The notes under the pieces were generated by a model. It was not told the DNA's origin. It saw only the letters and a list, made by a program, of their open reading frames with translations, and did not search any database. Below, in pieces: positions 53,666 through 64,000 of a stretch of DNA of 64,000 bases (position 1 is the stretch's first letter; each line of letters starts with the position of its first letter). The DNA is from Phycisphaerae bacterium (GTDB taxonomy: Bacteria; Planctomycetota; Phycisphaerae; UBA1845; UTPLA1). Made by a program: the position numbers and the translations under genes. The stretch covers positions 558,001 through 622,000 of the forward strand of contig DATEMU010000003.1 in NCBI GenBank assembly GCA_035275405.1, in the 5' to 3' direction.

Positions 53666-56194
53666 ATGCAAACTTGGAACGGAATCGTGCTGATCACCCT
53701 GCTCCTGCTCATCGGTTTGGCCCTGGGGGCTGCCGTGACTCCATCCGACTCCTGTCAAACCCCTGACGCGGTAGCTGCAGCGGTCGCTCAGCCGGCGGCG
53801 TGCGTTCATCCGACCGTCCTCGCCCGAGCCAAGAATCTGGATCGCGCGGTATCGCCCGAAATCTTATCTTTAGCAACCCGCTTGCGGCAGATCATCGATT
53901 GCGGGCCGAACGCCTCGGGCCCGCCGATCTTTTGTTTCGACCCCAGCACTCCCGATGTGGACATGACGATTCTTTACGATCTGGTCCCGGAGCTGAATCC
54001 CGCTCTCCGCTACCAGTTCGGCGATAGTTCCCGTTGGGGCGGTTCGAGTCAGCAGGGAAATCCCACCACGCTGAGCTGGAGTTTTGTCCCCGACGGCCTT
54101 TCGGTAGATGGCGAAACCAGCACACTGTTTAGTTCGATGGACGCGAAGTTCGGGAATCGCGCTCTATGGGTCGGGCGCGTGCAGGCGTGCTTTGATCGCT
54201 GGGCGGCGCTTACGGGGACCAGCTATGTTCGCGTGACGGCGCCGGGGGTTGACTGGGACGACGGCGCGGCGTGGTTCACGGCCGGCGACGACGTGAATCG
54301 CGGCGACGTGCGTATCGCCAGCATCATCATAGACGGCGGATCCGGCGTCCTTGCCTACAACTACTTTCCCGAGACCGGCGACATGGTCCTCGATTCTTCC
54401 GAGGCCTGGGGCGTCTTCTCGGCCAACAACCATCGATTCTTTCGCAATACGATTATGCACGAACACGGCCACGGCCTGGGCTTCAGCCACCAATGCCCCA
54501 TTTACGAAACCGCCCTCATGGAGCCCTTTCTGAGCACGATGTTCGACGGACCGCAACACGACGACATTCGCGCCGGCCAACGCGGCTATGGCGACGCTAA
54601 CGAGATCAACGATTCCTCCGCCAGCGCCACGAACATTGGTACGGTGATCTTCGGATCGCCCGTATCCTACGGGTCGGTTCCCACGCCCGGCGTCTCGCAC
54701 GGCTCAATTCTCTCGATTGACGCCGATGTCGATCAGGACTGGTATCGCTTTACGGTCATCGCCGACAGCACGGCCTCCGTTACCCTTTCGCCCACCGGGT
54801 TGAATTACGATTCAAGCCCGCAGAATTGCTCGGGCAACCCCGGGAGTTGTTGCTCGTTCAATTTCACCGATAGTTTGTCCATCTACGATCTCGGCGTGCA
54901 ACTTGTCGATTCCGATGGGTCCACCGTGCTGGCTACGGCCAGCGCTCAGCCTGCCGGATCGGATGAAACCCTGACCGACATTCCCTTGCCCAACAGCCCG
55001 GGCGATTACTACATTCGCGTTTATCCCCTCGATTCGAATACGAGATCGCAACTTTACAAGCTGAACATTTCCGTCGTCACGGTCGGCGCCGACATCAGTT
55101 CGCCGCAACCCGATCCCATCGGCTTTGAGCAGCCGCCGCTCCCCGATAGCACCTCGGCGATCACGATGATTGCCAACGAAGCGACGGACGCGACGGCGCC
55201 CATCTCCTACCAGTTTGATTTTGTCAGCGGCGGTGCCGGCGGCACCGACAGCCCGTTCCAGGCCTCGCGTAGCTACACCGATACCGGCCTGCTGCCCAAC
55301 CGGAATTACACCTATCGCGTCCGTACCCGCGATAGCGCCCCAGCGCCCGGGCCCAATACCGGCGCCTATTCCGCGAGCGTCATCGGCACGACACATATCG
55401 AAACACCGACCGGCGTGGCCATCGGCACCGTCACCGATACCACGGTGCAAATGTCCGCGACCGGCATCATCAGTTTCTACGACTCCGGGCAGGCCGGATT
55501 GTTCTTTGATTCCGTTACGCCCGGCGGTAACACAGGCCTTAACGAGTGGATACAGGTCAACACCGACACGGCGACCAATCTTGTCCCCAATACGGAATAT
55601 GAACTCCGGGCCAAGGCGCGAAACCGCAATGCCATAGAGACCGTTGACTTCAGCCCCTCCAGCTTTGTCGTAACGCTGGCCGCCGTCCCCGGTGCGCCCG
55701 TCTTGACCAGCGCCACCAGCGCCACGATGTACCTCGATCCCGATTCGGTGAACAACTCCGCCGCAACGGAAATGGTCATTCAATGCACGGCCACTTCGCC
55801 TTTCGACGCCAATTGGGATGGTCAGTTCGTTTCCGCATCCGGCGTTCCGTCGGCGTCCGAGGTATGGCAAAACGACGCCGCATGGGGCAACCTGCTTCTG
55901 ACCGGTATGCAGCCGGAGACGCAATATACCTTTGCCGTAAAGGCCCGGAACCTGTCGCTCATTGAGACGGCATTCGGCCCGGCCGCGTCGATGAGCACGA
56001 CGAGCACGACATTTTGCTCGGTCTTGGGCGACGTGAATAACAGCGCGTTCCTCGACGGCGGCGACATCGCCGGTTTCGTCCGCGTCAAGCTTGGCGTCCC
56101 CGAGCCCGGCGATGTGGTTCCCTGCGCCGACTACGGAAACGGCGATGTCGCGCTTGATACGGCCGAGTTTGTGGACGACCTTCTCGACGAATAA
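53666..56194 (+). CDS. Secreted matrixin-like metalloprotease with fibronectin-like and dockerin-like domains
   Basis: 842 residues. A signal peptide (GIVLITLLLLIGLALGAA) precedes the catalytic domain. The zinc motif is HEHGHGLGFSH at about residue 265, the HExxHxxGxxH of metzincins. A pre-peptidase-like beta domain follows (DVDQDWYRFTVIADSTASVTLSPTG). Three fibronectin type III-like repeats (about 490-770) come next. The C-terminus has GDVNNSAFLDGGDIAGFVRVKLG and DYGNGDVALDTAEFVDDLL, dockerin-like loops. It is exported and degrades proteins outside the cytoplasm. The dockerin-like tail resembles those of the two giant secreted proteins at 37-44 kb. Confidence 0.9.
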   Translation: MQTWNGIVLITLLLLIGLALGAAVTPSDSCQTPDAVAAAVAQPAACVHPTVLARAKNLDRAVSPEILSLATRLRQIIDCGPNASGPPIFCFDPSTPDVDMTILYDLVPELNPALRYQFGDSSRWGGSSQQGNPTTLSWSFVPDGLSVDGETSTLFSSMDAKFGNRALWVGRVQACFDRWAALTGTSYVRVTAPGVDWDDGAAWFTAGDDVNRGDVRIASIIIDGGSGVLAYNYFPETGDMVLDSSEAWGVFSANNHRFFRNTIMHEHGHGLGFSHQCPIYETALMEPFLSTMFDGPQHDDIRAGQRGYGDANEINDSSASATNIGTVIFGSPVSYGSVPTPGVSHGSILSIDADVDQDWYRFTVIADSTASVTLSPTGLNYDSSPQNCSGNPGSCCSFNFTDSLSIYDLGVQLVDSDGSTVLATASAQPAGSDETLTDIPLPNSPGDYYIRVYPLDSNTRSQLYKLNISVVTVGADISSPQPDPIGFEQPPLPDSTSAITMIANEATDATAPISYQFDFVSGGAGGTDSPFQASRSYTDTGLLPNRNYTYRVRTRDSAPAPGPNTGAYSASVIGTTHIETPTGVAIGTVTDTTVQMSATGIISFYDSGQAGLFFDSVTPGGNTGLNEWIQVNTDTATNLVPNTEYELRAKARNRNAIETVDFSPSSFVVTLAAVPGAPVLTSATSATMYLDPDSVNNSAATEMVIQCTATSPFDANWDGQFVSASGVPSASEVWQNDAAWGNLLLTGMQPETQYTFAVKARNLSLIETAFGPAASMSTTSTTFCSVLGDVNNSAFLDGGDIAGFVRVKLGVPEPGDVVPCADYGNGDVALDTAEFVDDLLDE

Positions 56195-56236
56195 GATCGG
56201 GGCCGGCGACGCTGCGCGGTGTTACAATTCCCCGGC

Positions 56237-57286
56237 ATGGACCCCGGCGTACTTCGAATCCTCGATGCCAACCTGAATCGGTCGCGTGAAGGCCTTCGCG
56301 TCGTCGAGGACTACGCGCGAATGGTACTCAACGACGACGGCCTTACGGCCCGCATCAAGGACTTTCGCCACTCCATCGCCGCGCTGGCCGATTCCATCGG
56401 TCCACATTCGATGCTCGCGGCGCGCGACACGCCCGGCGACGTGGGCACGCGGATCAGCGTCGCCGATGAACAGTTCCGCGAGAATCCCGCTCGCGTCGCC
56501 ACCGCCGCCCTCAAACGCGTCGGAGAGGCCCTTCGTTGCATCGAGGAATTTTCCAAGATCGAGTGCCTATCGGCGGCGACCGGCGCGGAAAAGCTTCGCT
56601 ACGAACTCTATTCGATTGAGCAAGATGCGCTGTTGACCTGTCCGCGGCGACAGCGCCTGTCCCGCGCCCGACTCCATGTCCTGGTCACCGCGTCGCTTTG
56701 CCGAGGCGATTGGCTGGACGTCTGCCATCGCGTCCTGGCGGGCGGCGCGGAGGTCCTTCAATTGCGCGAAAAGGACCTGCCGGACTGCGAATTGCTCGCC
56801 CGCGCTCGAACGATGCGGGAGATCACGCGGGCCCACAACGCCCTGCTCATCATCAACGATCGACCCGACATTGCCCGGTTGGCCGATGCTGACGGCGTCC
56901 ACGTCGGCGCCCTCGATTTACCCGTTGTGGCGGTCCGTCAGATCGCCGGCCCCACGATGCTCGTCGGAAAAAGTACGCACAGCGTTGACGACGCCCGCGC
57001 GGCCATCGCCGAAGCGCCGGACTACATCGCCGTCGGCCCGATGTTTCGGTCGCCCACCAAGCCCGATGTGCCGGTGCAAGGCCCCTCGCTGCTTGCAGAG
57101 GTTGCGGTGCTGACCGATCTGCCGATCGTCGCCATTGGTGGCGTGACCGCACAGAATATGGATCGACTCCGCGCGCCGCGACACTTTGCCGTCGCCGTCA
57201 GCAGCGCCGTGATCGGCGCAGCCGACCCCGAAGCAGCGGTCCGCGGTCTCTTGACAGCGCTGCCGCGCGATCCTCTAATTACCTGA
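56237..57286 (+). CDS. thiE: Thiamine-phosphate synthase with N-terminal helical domain
   Basis: 349 residues from ATG 56237 (GTG 56219 also possible). The N-terminal about 145 residues start ILDANLNRSREGLRVVEDYAR and include GDVGTRIS and RVGEALRCIEEFSKI; this domain is found before ThiE in cyanobacteria and planctomycetes. The C-terminal barrel has VLQLREKD, LLIINDRPDIARLADADGVHVG, KSTHSVDDARAA and PIVAIGGVTAQN. It joins hydroxymethylpyrimidine diphosphate and thiazole phosphate into thiamine phosphate. The role of the extra domain is unknown. Confidence 0.92.
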   Translation: MDPGVLRILDANLNRSREGLRVVEDYARMVLNDDGLTARIKDFRHSIAALADSIGPHSMLAARDTPGDVGTRISVADEQFRENPARVATAALKRVGEALRCIEEFSKIECLSAATGAEKLRYELYSIEQDALLTCPRRQRLSRARLHVLVTASLCRGDWLDVCHRVLAGGAEVLQLREKDLPDCELLARARTMREITRAHNALLIINDRPDIARLADADGVHVGALDLPVVAVRQIAGPTMLVGKSTHSVDDARAAIAEAPDYIAVGPMFRSPTKPDVPVQGPSLLAEVAVLTDLPIVAIGGVTAQNMDRLRAPRHFAVAVSSAVIGAADPEAAVRGLLTALPRDPLIT

Positions 57287-57297
57287 AATAAATCCCC

Positions 57298-57370
<73 letters not shown>

Positions 57371-57421
57371 TTGAATGAGCGGTCGTCATTGAAGAGCCGT
57401 CTCCGCGGCGACAGGCTGTAA

Positions 57422-57441
57422 GTTCGACTCCCTTCGGCTCC
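57422..57441 (+). repeat. Duplicate of the tRNA-Ala 3' end
   Basis: The 20 bases at 57350-57369, covering the T arm and acceptor end, are repeated exactly at 57422-57441. No full tRNA surrounds the second copy. Such a duplication is what an integration and excision event at a tRNA gene leaves. Confidence 0.75.
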
Positions 57442-57514
57442 CATTCACAAGTCTTTCAAGTTCCGCAGATTGCTCCCGACCCTTGACCAGGGCACCGGTC
57501 GTAATACGGTCCTA

Positions 57515-58495
57515 TCAGTGCTTCCTCGCGTTCGACGCTTCTCGTTTTTCGGCGATGACCTGGCGCAGGATTTCCGCCAGGTCCGTCTTCGGTTCAAAGC
57601 CAATGAGGCCGCGGATACGATCCAGGCAGGGGATGCGCCGCATCATGTCGTCGAAAGGCCTGCCGTATGCCTCTTCATAGGAAAGGTGCTGTTTCGTGCT
57701 GCGGCTGCCGGTCATTTGAATGATCTTGTCCGCCAGGGATTCAATGCTGATTTCCTCGGTCGATCCGATGTTGTAGACCCGGCCCGGCGCATCCTTGCAG
57801 GCCATCAAATCGATGATCGCCTTGACCACGTCGCCGACGTAGCAGAAACAGCGGGCCTGCTTGCCGTTGCCATAAATCTGCAGCGGCTCGTTCTTGAGGG
57901 CGCGTTCGACGAAGCGGGGGATCACCATGCCGTACTGACCCGTCTGCCGGGGCCCGACGGTGTTGAAAAAACGCGCGACGACGACGGGCAGGGCGTATTG
58001 CTGGTGATAGGCGAGCCCCAGGAATTCGTCAATCGCCTTGGAGCAGGCGTACGACCAGCGGGAAAAATGCGTCGCGCCAAGGACCGTATCGTCTTCTTCT
58101 TTGAACGGGACCTTTTCACTCTTGCCGTAGACCTCGCTGGTCGAGGCGATCAGGACCGGCTTGCGGAACTTGTTGGCCACATTCAGCGCGACTTCGCTGC
58201 CGTGGATATTCGTCTCGATGGTATGCACGGGCTGATCGACGATGAGTTGCACGCCGACGGCCGCCGCCAGGTGAAAGACGACGTCGCATTGTTCGACCAA
58301 GAGGTGCATGGTCTGTGTGTTGCGGACGTCCTCCTGTACGAAGCGGAACTTGGGGTGGTTCATGACTCCGGCGAGATTGCGAAGGCTTCCCGTGCTGAGG
58401 TTATCGAGGGCGATGACGGAATCGCCGCGGGCGAGAAGCGCCTCAGCCAGGTGAGAACCGATGAACCCGGCGCCGCCGGTGATAAGGGAAACCAT
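57515..58495 (-). CDS. NAD-dependent nucleotide-sugar epimerase/dehydratase (extended SDR)
   Basis: 326 residues. The NAD-binding motif is TGGAGFIGSHL at the start; STSEVYG and the catalytic Tyr-Lys pair in WSYACSKAIDEF are present; ARFFNTVGPRQTGQYGMVIPRFV is typical of UDP-sugar epimerases and decarboxylases. It probably modifies a nucleotide sugar for surface glycan synthesis. The closest well-known families are UDP-glucuronate decarboxylase and UDP-glucose 4-epimerase; the exact reaction is not decided by the motif set. It is convergent with the tRNA region and sits near a membrane hydrolase gene. Confidence 0.92.
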   Translation of the reverse strand: MVSLITGGAGFIGSHLAEALLARGDSVIALDNLSTGSLRNLAGVMNHPKFRFVQEDVRNTQTMHLLVEQCDVVFHLAAAVGVQLIVDQPVHTIETNIHGSEVALNVANKFRKPVLIASTSEVYGKSEKVPFKEEDDTVLGATHFSRWSYACSKAIDEFLGLAYHQQYALPVVVARFFNTVGPRQTGQYGMVIPRFVERALKNEPLQIYGNGKQARCFCYVGDVVKAIIDLMACKDAPGRVYNIGSTEEISIESLADKIIQMTGSRSTKQHLSYEEAYGRPFDDMMRRIPCLDRIRGLIGFEPKTDLAEILRQVIAEKREASNARKH

Positions 58496-58556
58496 GAAAC
58501 CTCCATCGTTGTTCGAGAGTACCGGCGAAACTCCGCCGATTCGCCGTTCGGATGCA

Positions 58557-59627
58557 TTATCGCAGGATCGTCGCGTTTTGGGAGCGCTTCACAATTTCCG
58601 CGGCCCATGCCTTATCGATTGGCCGTGTGGCGGTGGCGGCGACTCGTTCGGCAATCCGCTGCGCCTCCCAGGGACGAAAATAGGGGGTCTCACGGAGGCG
58701 CCGATTGACGTAGAATTCCGCGAGGGACAGTTCGGCCCAGATCGGATCCTCCGCCACGCGAGCCGCGGCGAGCAAATCCTGTTCGGCGGCCGCCCAGTTC
58801 TTCAGCTCTACTTCGCAGAAGCTCTTGTACACGAGAATGCTCACTTTTGAAGTCCGCGTTGGAACGGCCAGCGCCTCGCGATGCCTCTTTGCCGCCTCCC
58901 CGAAATCTCCCGCGGCTTGCAGCTTGCGCGCCTGGCGATAAATGAGCAAGGACCACAGCTCCACCGCGCCCATCGCCGCCATCGGAATCAATGGCACCAG
59001 ACTCCAAAGCAGCGCGGGCTTGATCGCGCGACGGAGAAGCAGCAGGGCGTGCGCGGATGCGATGGCATAGGCCACCGACCAGATATAGCCATTTCGTGTC
59101 AGCGCGGCGATCACGCAACTCGCGGCCATGACCCCGGCCAGCTTCCGGGCCGGACGCGAACAGCCGGTCGTCCGGGCGGATTGCCAGAGCGACACGAGAA
59201 CGAGTACCAACCCGTATATCCAGATTTCGGCGATGATTGACTCGCGAAAGTCCGGCCAGGCCGTGAGTTCCGTGCTTCCATAAACCTCCAATAGAAGCAA
59301 CCGCGCCGGCAGGTAGTCGAGGAGCAGATGGCTGAACACGGCGACCGCAATGCACAGGTAGGGCCACGGCGATTGCACGCGGGCCAACGTGAGGATCGCC
59401 CACAAGATCACGACGAGGACGGACGTCCAGAGCGGCGAGTGCGTAACGAGATGCTGGCTGAATCGCGACGGCTCCCAAAGCGTGATCAGCCACTCGGCGA
59501 TGTCCACACTGTGCGCGGCGAGCACCATCAAGCCGAGCCAGAAAAAGGGGAATGCTCGAGTCCGAGCCCGGGGCGAACACAGACCTCCGATGGAGAGCCC
59601 AACCAAGGTATGTCCGATCGTCGCCAA
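58557..59627 (-). CDS. Membrane-bound metal-dependent hydrolase-like protein with TPR-like C-terminus
   Basis: 356 residues. The N-terminal 190 residues have several membrane helices and the His/Asp pattern of the YdjM/DUF457 family (IGHTLVG, AHSVDIAEW, VTHSPLW, FSHLLLDYLP). This is followed by more helices and a soluble C-terminal third with pairs such as AAKRHREALAVP and LLAAARVAEDPIWAELSLAEFYVNRR, which look like TPR. The fusion of a membrane hydrolase fold with TPR is uncommon. Substrate unknown. It is in the same direction as the epimerase gene, 62 bases upstream. Confidence 0.8.
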   Translation of the reverse strand: MATIGHTLVGLSIGGLCSPRARTRAFPFFWLGLMVLAAHSVDIAEWLITLWEPSRFSQHLVTHSPLWTSVLVVILWAILTLARVQSPWPYLCIAVAVFSHLLLDYLPARLLLLEVYGSTELTAWPDFRESIIAEIWIYGLVLVLVSLWQSARTTGCSRPARKLAGVMAASCVIAALTRNGYIWSVAYAIASAHALLLLRRAIKPALLWSLVPLIPMAAMGAVELWSLLIYRQARKLQAAGDFGEAAKRHREALAVPTRTSKVSILVYKSFCEVELKNWAAAEQDLLAAARVAEDPIWAELSLAEFYVNRRLRETPYFRPWEAQRIAERVAATATRPIDKAWAAEIVKRSQNATILR

Positions 59628-59856
59628 TCGTGAAAGCTCCGAAAGCCAGTCTACTCGCCGGAGCCATCATACCGATGGCCCCAGGCCGCAATAGGCGCAA
59701 CGCTCCAGGGGGCCTGGGCCGACGGGTTTGCTTTCGCGGTTTAACGTCGGTTGACGATAAAGACCCGATGCGAGCGGGGACCGGCGAAACCGCGCGCAGA
59801 ACGACGCCGTTTTTCAGGCGTATAATCGATTGAAGCCTCGCCGGGGGAGAACGCGA

Positions 59857-60956
<1,100 letters not shown>

Positions 60957-60960
<4 letters not shown>

Positions 60961-61910
60961 GCGCCTCGGAGGGTCTCGGACCCATGTCCGAAAGTTACGA
61001 CGATTATCGACGCTACCTGGACCCGGCGGTGCTGGCGCAGATCGGGGCGCTGGACCTGCGTGCCCGACTGCTTGTTGAGGGGTATATTTCGGGGATGCAC
61101 CGATCGCCGGCGCACGGGTTCTCGGTGGAGTTCGCCGAGCATCGCAAGTACTGCCAGGGCGACGATTTGCGTTTCCTGGATTGGAAAGTCTACGGCCGTA
61201 CCGACAAGCACTATATCAAGGAATACGAGCAGGAGACGAACCTGCGGCTCCTCCTGGCCGTGGACTGTTCGGAGTCCATGTCCTATCGCTCGGCGGCGTC
61301 GCCGATGTCCAAGCGCGAATACGCCATCACCATCGCCGCCGCCATGTCGTACCTGGCGCTGCAACAGGCTGACGCCGTCGCGGTCGCTACGTTCGACGAC
61401 GTCGTGCGGCGGACAAGCCGCGCCTCCAACAATCCCGGCAAATGGAAGGGCGTCGTCCACGAACTGTCCCATGCCCCCGTGGGCCCGAGGACCTCGTTTC
61501 GAGCAGTCTTCGATGCGCTGGCCGAGACGCTGGCGCACCGCCACCTCGTCGTAATTTTGAGCGATTTGTTCGGACCATCGGCGGAGATTACGGCGGGGAT
61601 TCAGCACCTTCGCCATCAGCGTCACGAGCCGCTGGTGTTACAGGTGCTGGACCATGCAGAATTAACTTTTCCGTTCACGCGGCCGCTGGAATTGGTCGGC
61701 TTGGAGTCGTCGGGCCGCCAAGTCGCCGAACCGCGCGTCGTCCGCGAGCAATATTTGAAGTCGATCCAGGGATTCATCGGAGAAATTCGTCGGGCCTGTC
61801 ACGAGCATCGCACTGATTTTGAAGTCCTCGATACGAGCGCGCCGGTGAACATCGCGCTGGCCGCTTACCTGTCCACGCGCGCAGCGCGGGCGCGGCGATT
61901 CGCGGGGTGA
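60957..61910 (+). CDS. DUF58 protein with VWA-like fold
   Basis: 317 residues from GTG 60957, which overlaps the MoxR stop by GTGA; ATG 60984 is a possible alternative. DUF58 landmarks are [48 protein letters not shown] and [10 protein letters not shown], which holds the DxSxS metal site. [11 protein letters not shown] matches the second metal loop. It is expected to act with the MoxR ATPase on envelope assembly or enzyme activation. Confidence 0.93.
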
Positions 61911-61917
61911 CGCGGCG

Positions 61918-64000
61918 ATGACCTTTCTTCATCCGGCAATGTTGGCGACGGCGGGCGGCCTGGCCCTGCTGCCGCTGGTCATTCACCTGCTCAGCCGGCG
62001 CGGCTATCAAAGCCAACCCTGGGCGGCCATGATGTTTCTCGCCGCCGCGCAAAAATCGGCCAAGCGGCGAATCCGCATCGAGCGTTGGTTGCTCCTCATC
62101 CTGCGCACGCTGATCATCGTCCTCCTTGGCGCGGCGATCGCCCGACCTCTCGCGACGGGGTCGTTGCTCGGCGACGCCCTCGCCCGCCCGCGATTCGATC
62201 GGGTCATCCTTCTCGACGACAGTTTCTCGATGCAGGCCGTTCACCCGGACGGGTCCACCTCGTTCGACGCCGCCAAGGCCCTGGCGCGAAAAATTATTGA
62301 ACAATCCGATGCTCGCGACGGTTTGGCGCTGATTGCCGCGTCGCAATCGCCGCGCACCTGGATGGACCAACCGGTGCACGATCGCCAGGCGCTCCGCGGC
62401 ATCCTCGACGGATGGAAGTGCTCGTGGGCGACCGGCGACGTACCGGGTGCGATGCGGTTGTCCGCAGACGTCTTGTCGCGTGGACAGGCGGCCGCCGGCG
62501 CCCGGTGGGTGTATTTCATCAGTGACGGAACCGCGGCGTCGCACACCATCTCCAATAGGGCGACCTCGGCTCCCGCGGAGTTGGGAAAGCGCTGGCCTAC
62601 TATTGACCGAATCATCGTGCTCAACGTCGGGCCCGCCTCGCGGGACAATGTCGCTGTGACGGCATTAACGGCGGCCAGTCAAATCGTCGGCGTCGGCGTC
62701 CCCGCCCGATTCAATGTTCGACTCACCAATCATGGAGCCCGCCCACTCGAACGGGTGAACTGCGATGTCCTGGTCGACGGCGCCGTCGCTTCCACTCGGA
62801 CGATCGGTCCGATCGAACCCCACGGCGAGGCCAGTGATCCGTTCGAGCTGGTGTTCAACACGGAAGGGCCGCATCGCGTCGCGGCACAAATCAAAACGGA
62901 TGACGCCATGCCCGCCGATAACACGCGATTCCTCGGGGTGCAAGTCGCGTCCGACCTGTCGGTCCTAGCGGTGGAAGGATCGGACGATTCTCGAAGAGCG
63001 GCGCGCGAGTTGTTCTACTATGCCGTGGCGGTCTCGTCGTCAACGTCACGGCCTGAGCGAACGAATATCCAGATAAAGACGATCGCTCCACTCGAACTCG
63101 AGGGGGAGGTTCTCGCGGATTATTCGGTCGTCGTGCTGGGAAACGTGCGAAATCTGCCAGACGCCGAGTGGGGGCGAATTGAGCGTTTTGTGCGCACCGG
63201 CGGCGGCCTCCTGGTGGTCTGCGGCGACCGCATCCTGACGGATCATTTCAACGATGTCGCCGCCCGCCATACCGGCCTTTTTTCATTTGAACTCGAAGAC
63301 CAGGCGAAGGCGTTGGCCGAGCCGTGGCGCGTTCGCCTCGATGAACCGGGACATCTGGCCCTGGCCGACCTCGTCCATAGCGATCGCGGAGGACTTCGCG
63401 CCGCTCATGTGAATTCCTATTGGAAATGCCGGCCGCGCGCGACCGAACGGGAGCTGCATGCCCCGCTTCGGCTGTCGAACGGCGACCCGCTCTTGATCCA
63501 GTCCGATGTCGGGCAGGGGCGGGCATTGTTCTGGCTGACCAGTGCGAACATGGCCTGGAACAACCTGCCCGCCAAGCCGGACTTTGTCCCGCTCATGCTG
63601 AACCTCACGCTCTTTGCCGCCGGTGGTGATCGAAGCACGACGAACTTGCTCATCGGCCAGAGCATACTTCACTTGGACCAAGGAAAGGAACCCCGCAGCG
63701 CGGGCGTCGTTCAGCGCCCCGATGGCGCGTCGGTAAAAGTAGATTGGACAGACACCTCGGGCGGCACGGCCGTCGTCTATGCCGGCACGGATCGACCCGG
63801 ATTCTACGGCGTCACGGCGGGCCGCGAGCGCTTTATCGACGCCGTCAACATCGATCCCCGTGAAAGCGATCTTGCGCCGGTCGACGCCACGGTCGTCCGC
63901 CGGTTACTGGGCGACGACGTTAGGTTTGCTGCGCAGGTGGAAGACGCACTGGCCGACCTCGGCACCCGGCCCCCGCGGGAGATCGCGCCGCTTATTATGG
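61918..64000 (+). CDS. BatA-type VWA membrane protein, C-terminus beyond window
   Basis: The frame runs from ATG 61918 to the window end, 694 codons, without a stop. Residues 1-85 are the BatA N-terminal region: two membrane helices flanking a basic loop with LLSRRGYQ and KRRIRIERWLL. A VWA domain begins at VILLDDSFSM, which holds the DxSxS metal site. A large soluble part with beta and glutamine-amidotransferase-like features follows (YSVVVLGNVRNLPDAEW, GGGLLVVCGD). It completes a MoxR-DUF58-BatA operon. The gene's extra length past the VWA domain suggests further domains outside the window. Confidence 0.9.
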   Translation, partial: MTFLHPAMLATAGGLALLPLVIHLLSRRGYQSQPWAAMMFLAAAQKSAKRRIRIERWLLLILRTLIIVLLGAAIARPLATGSLLGDALARPRFDRVILLDDSFSMQAVHPDGSTSFDAAKALARKIIEQSDARDGLALIAASQSPRTWMDQPVHDRQALRGILDGWKCSWATGDVPGAMRLSADVLSRGQAAAGARWVYFISDGTAASHTISNRATSAPAELGKRWPTIDRIIVLNVGPASRDNVAVTALTAASQIVGVGVPARFNVRLTNHGARPLERVNCDVLVDGAVASTRTIGPIEPHGEASDPFELVFNTEGPHRVAAQIKTDDAMPADNTRFLGVQVASDLSVLAVEGSDDSRRAARELFYYAVAVSSSTSRPERTNIQIKTIAPLELEGEVLADYSVVVLGNVRNLPDAEWGRIERFVRTGGGLLVVCGDRILTDHFNDVAARHTGLFSFELEDQAKALAEPWRVRLDEPGHLALADLVHSDRGGLRAAHVNSYWKCRPRATERELHAPLRLSNGDPLLIQSDVGQGRALFWLTSANMAWNNLPAKPDFVPLMLNLTLFAAGGDRSTTNLLIGQSILHLDQGKEPRSAGVVQRPDGASVKVDWTDTSGGTAVVYAGTDRPGFYGVTAGRERFIDAVNIDPRESDLAPVDATVVRRLLGDDVRFAAQVEDALADLGTRPPREIAPLIM

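Overview
The window looks like chromosomal DNA of a Planctomycetota-like bacterium, probably an uncultured or little-studied lineage. The base composition is GC-rich. Supporting traits are a large Ser/Thr kinase with WD40 repeats encoded next to an ECF sigma factor, Cys-rich secreted proteins with dockerin-like calcium loops, a pilin-like secreted protein with an H-X-DG-type tail, a choice-of-anchor-P lipoprotein, and repeated CxxCGYxLTGNxSGxCPECG zinc-ribbon tails. The placement is inferred from gene families, not from a marker-gene tree.

Layout. 1-7.9 kb: a partial zinc-ribbon membrane protein, a DNA glycosylase, a CBS protein, an FHA-GAF histidine kinase, an anchored lipoprotein, a kinase-like protein and an Rrf2 regulator. 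7.9-13.3 kb (minus strand): a compact bacterial microcompartment (BMC) operon with a double-BMC trimer, a BMC-H hexamer, three EutN/CcmL pentamers, a PduT-like trimer and a CoA-acylating aldehyde dehydrogenase carrying an N-terminal targeting helix. 13.4-22.4 kb: a ParE-type toxin-antitoxin pair, a prolyl oligopeptidase lipoprotein, LysA, a polysaccharide polymerase/WecA-like pair and 5-formyl-THF cyclo-ligase. 22.4-25.7 kb: an accessory patch with a Mu gp27-like protein, small unknowns and a frameshifted zinc-ribbon gene. 25.9-33 kb: FabG/PhaB-type reductase, two large peptidases, an Asp-box propeller and DoxX. 33-37 kb: kinase/ECF sigma operon. 37-45 kb: two very large Cys-rich/dockerin secreted proteins converging on a strong hairpin, and a pilin-like protein. 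45.5-48.8 kb: a strikingly polycationic protein and an ECF sigma/anti-sigma/STN-domain operon. 48.8-57.4 kb: an RpiB-DeoC fusion, HflX, two PilZ proteins, a candidate structured leader RNA, a matrixin-like protease, ThiE and tRNA-Ala. 57.5-64 kb: an NDP-sugar epimerase, a membrane hydrolase and a MoxR-DUF58-BatA operon cut by the window end.

The most interesting system is a split sugar-phosphate-utilizing (SPU-type) microcompartment. The shell and aldehyde dehydrogenase sit at 9.2-13.3 kb. The presumed core enzyme, a ribose-5-phosphate isomerase B domain fused to deoxyribose-phosphate aldolase, lies about 36 kb away under its own promoter. The two domains are joined by a linker holding an internal amphipathic helix that resembles an encapsulation peptide, plus a five-cysteine cluster. 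A consistent model: aldolase cleaves deoxyribose-5-phosphate to glyceraldehyde-3-phosphate and acetaldehyde, and the dehydrogenase converts acetaldehyde to acetyl-CoA inside the shell. No phosphotransacylase or alcohol dehydrogenase is visible in the window.
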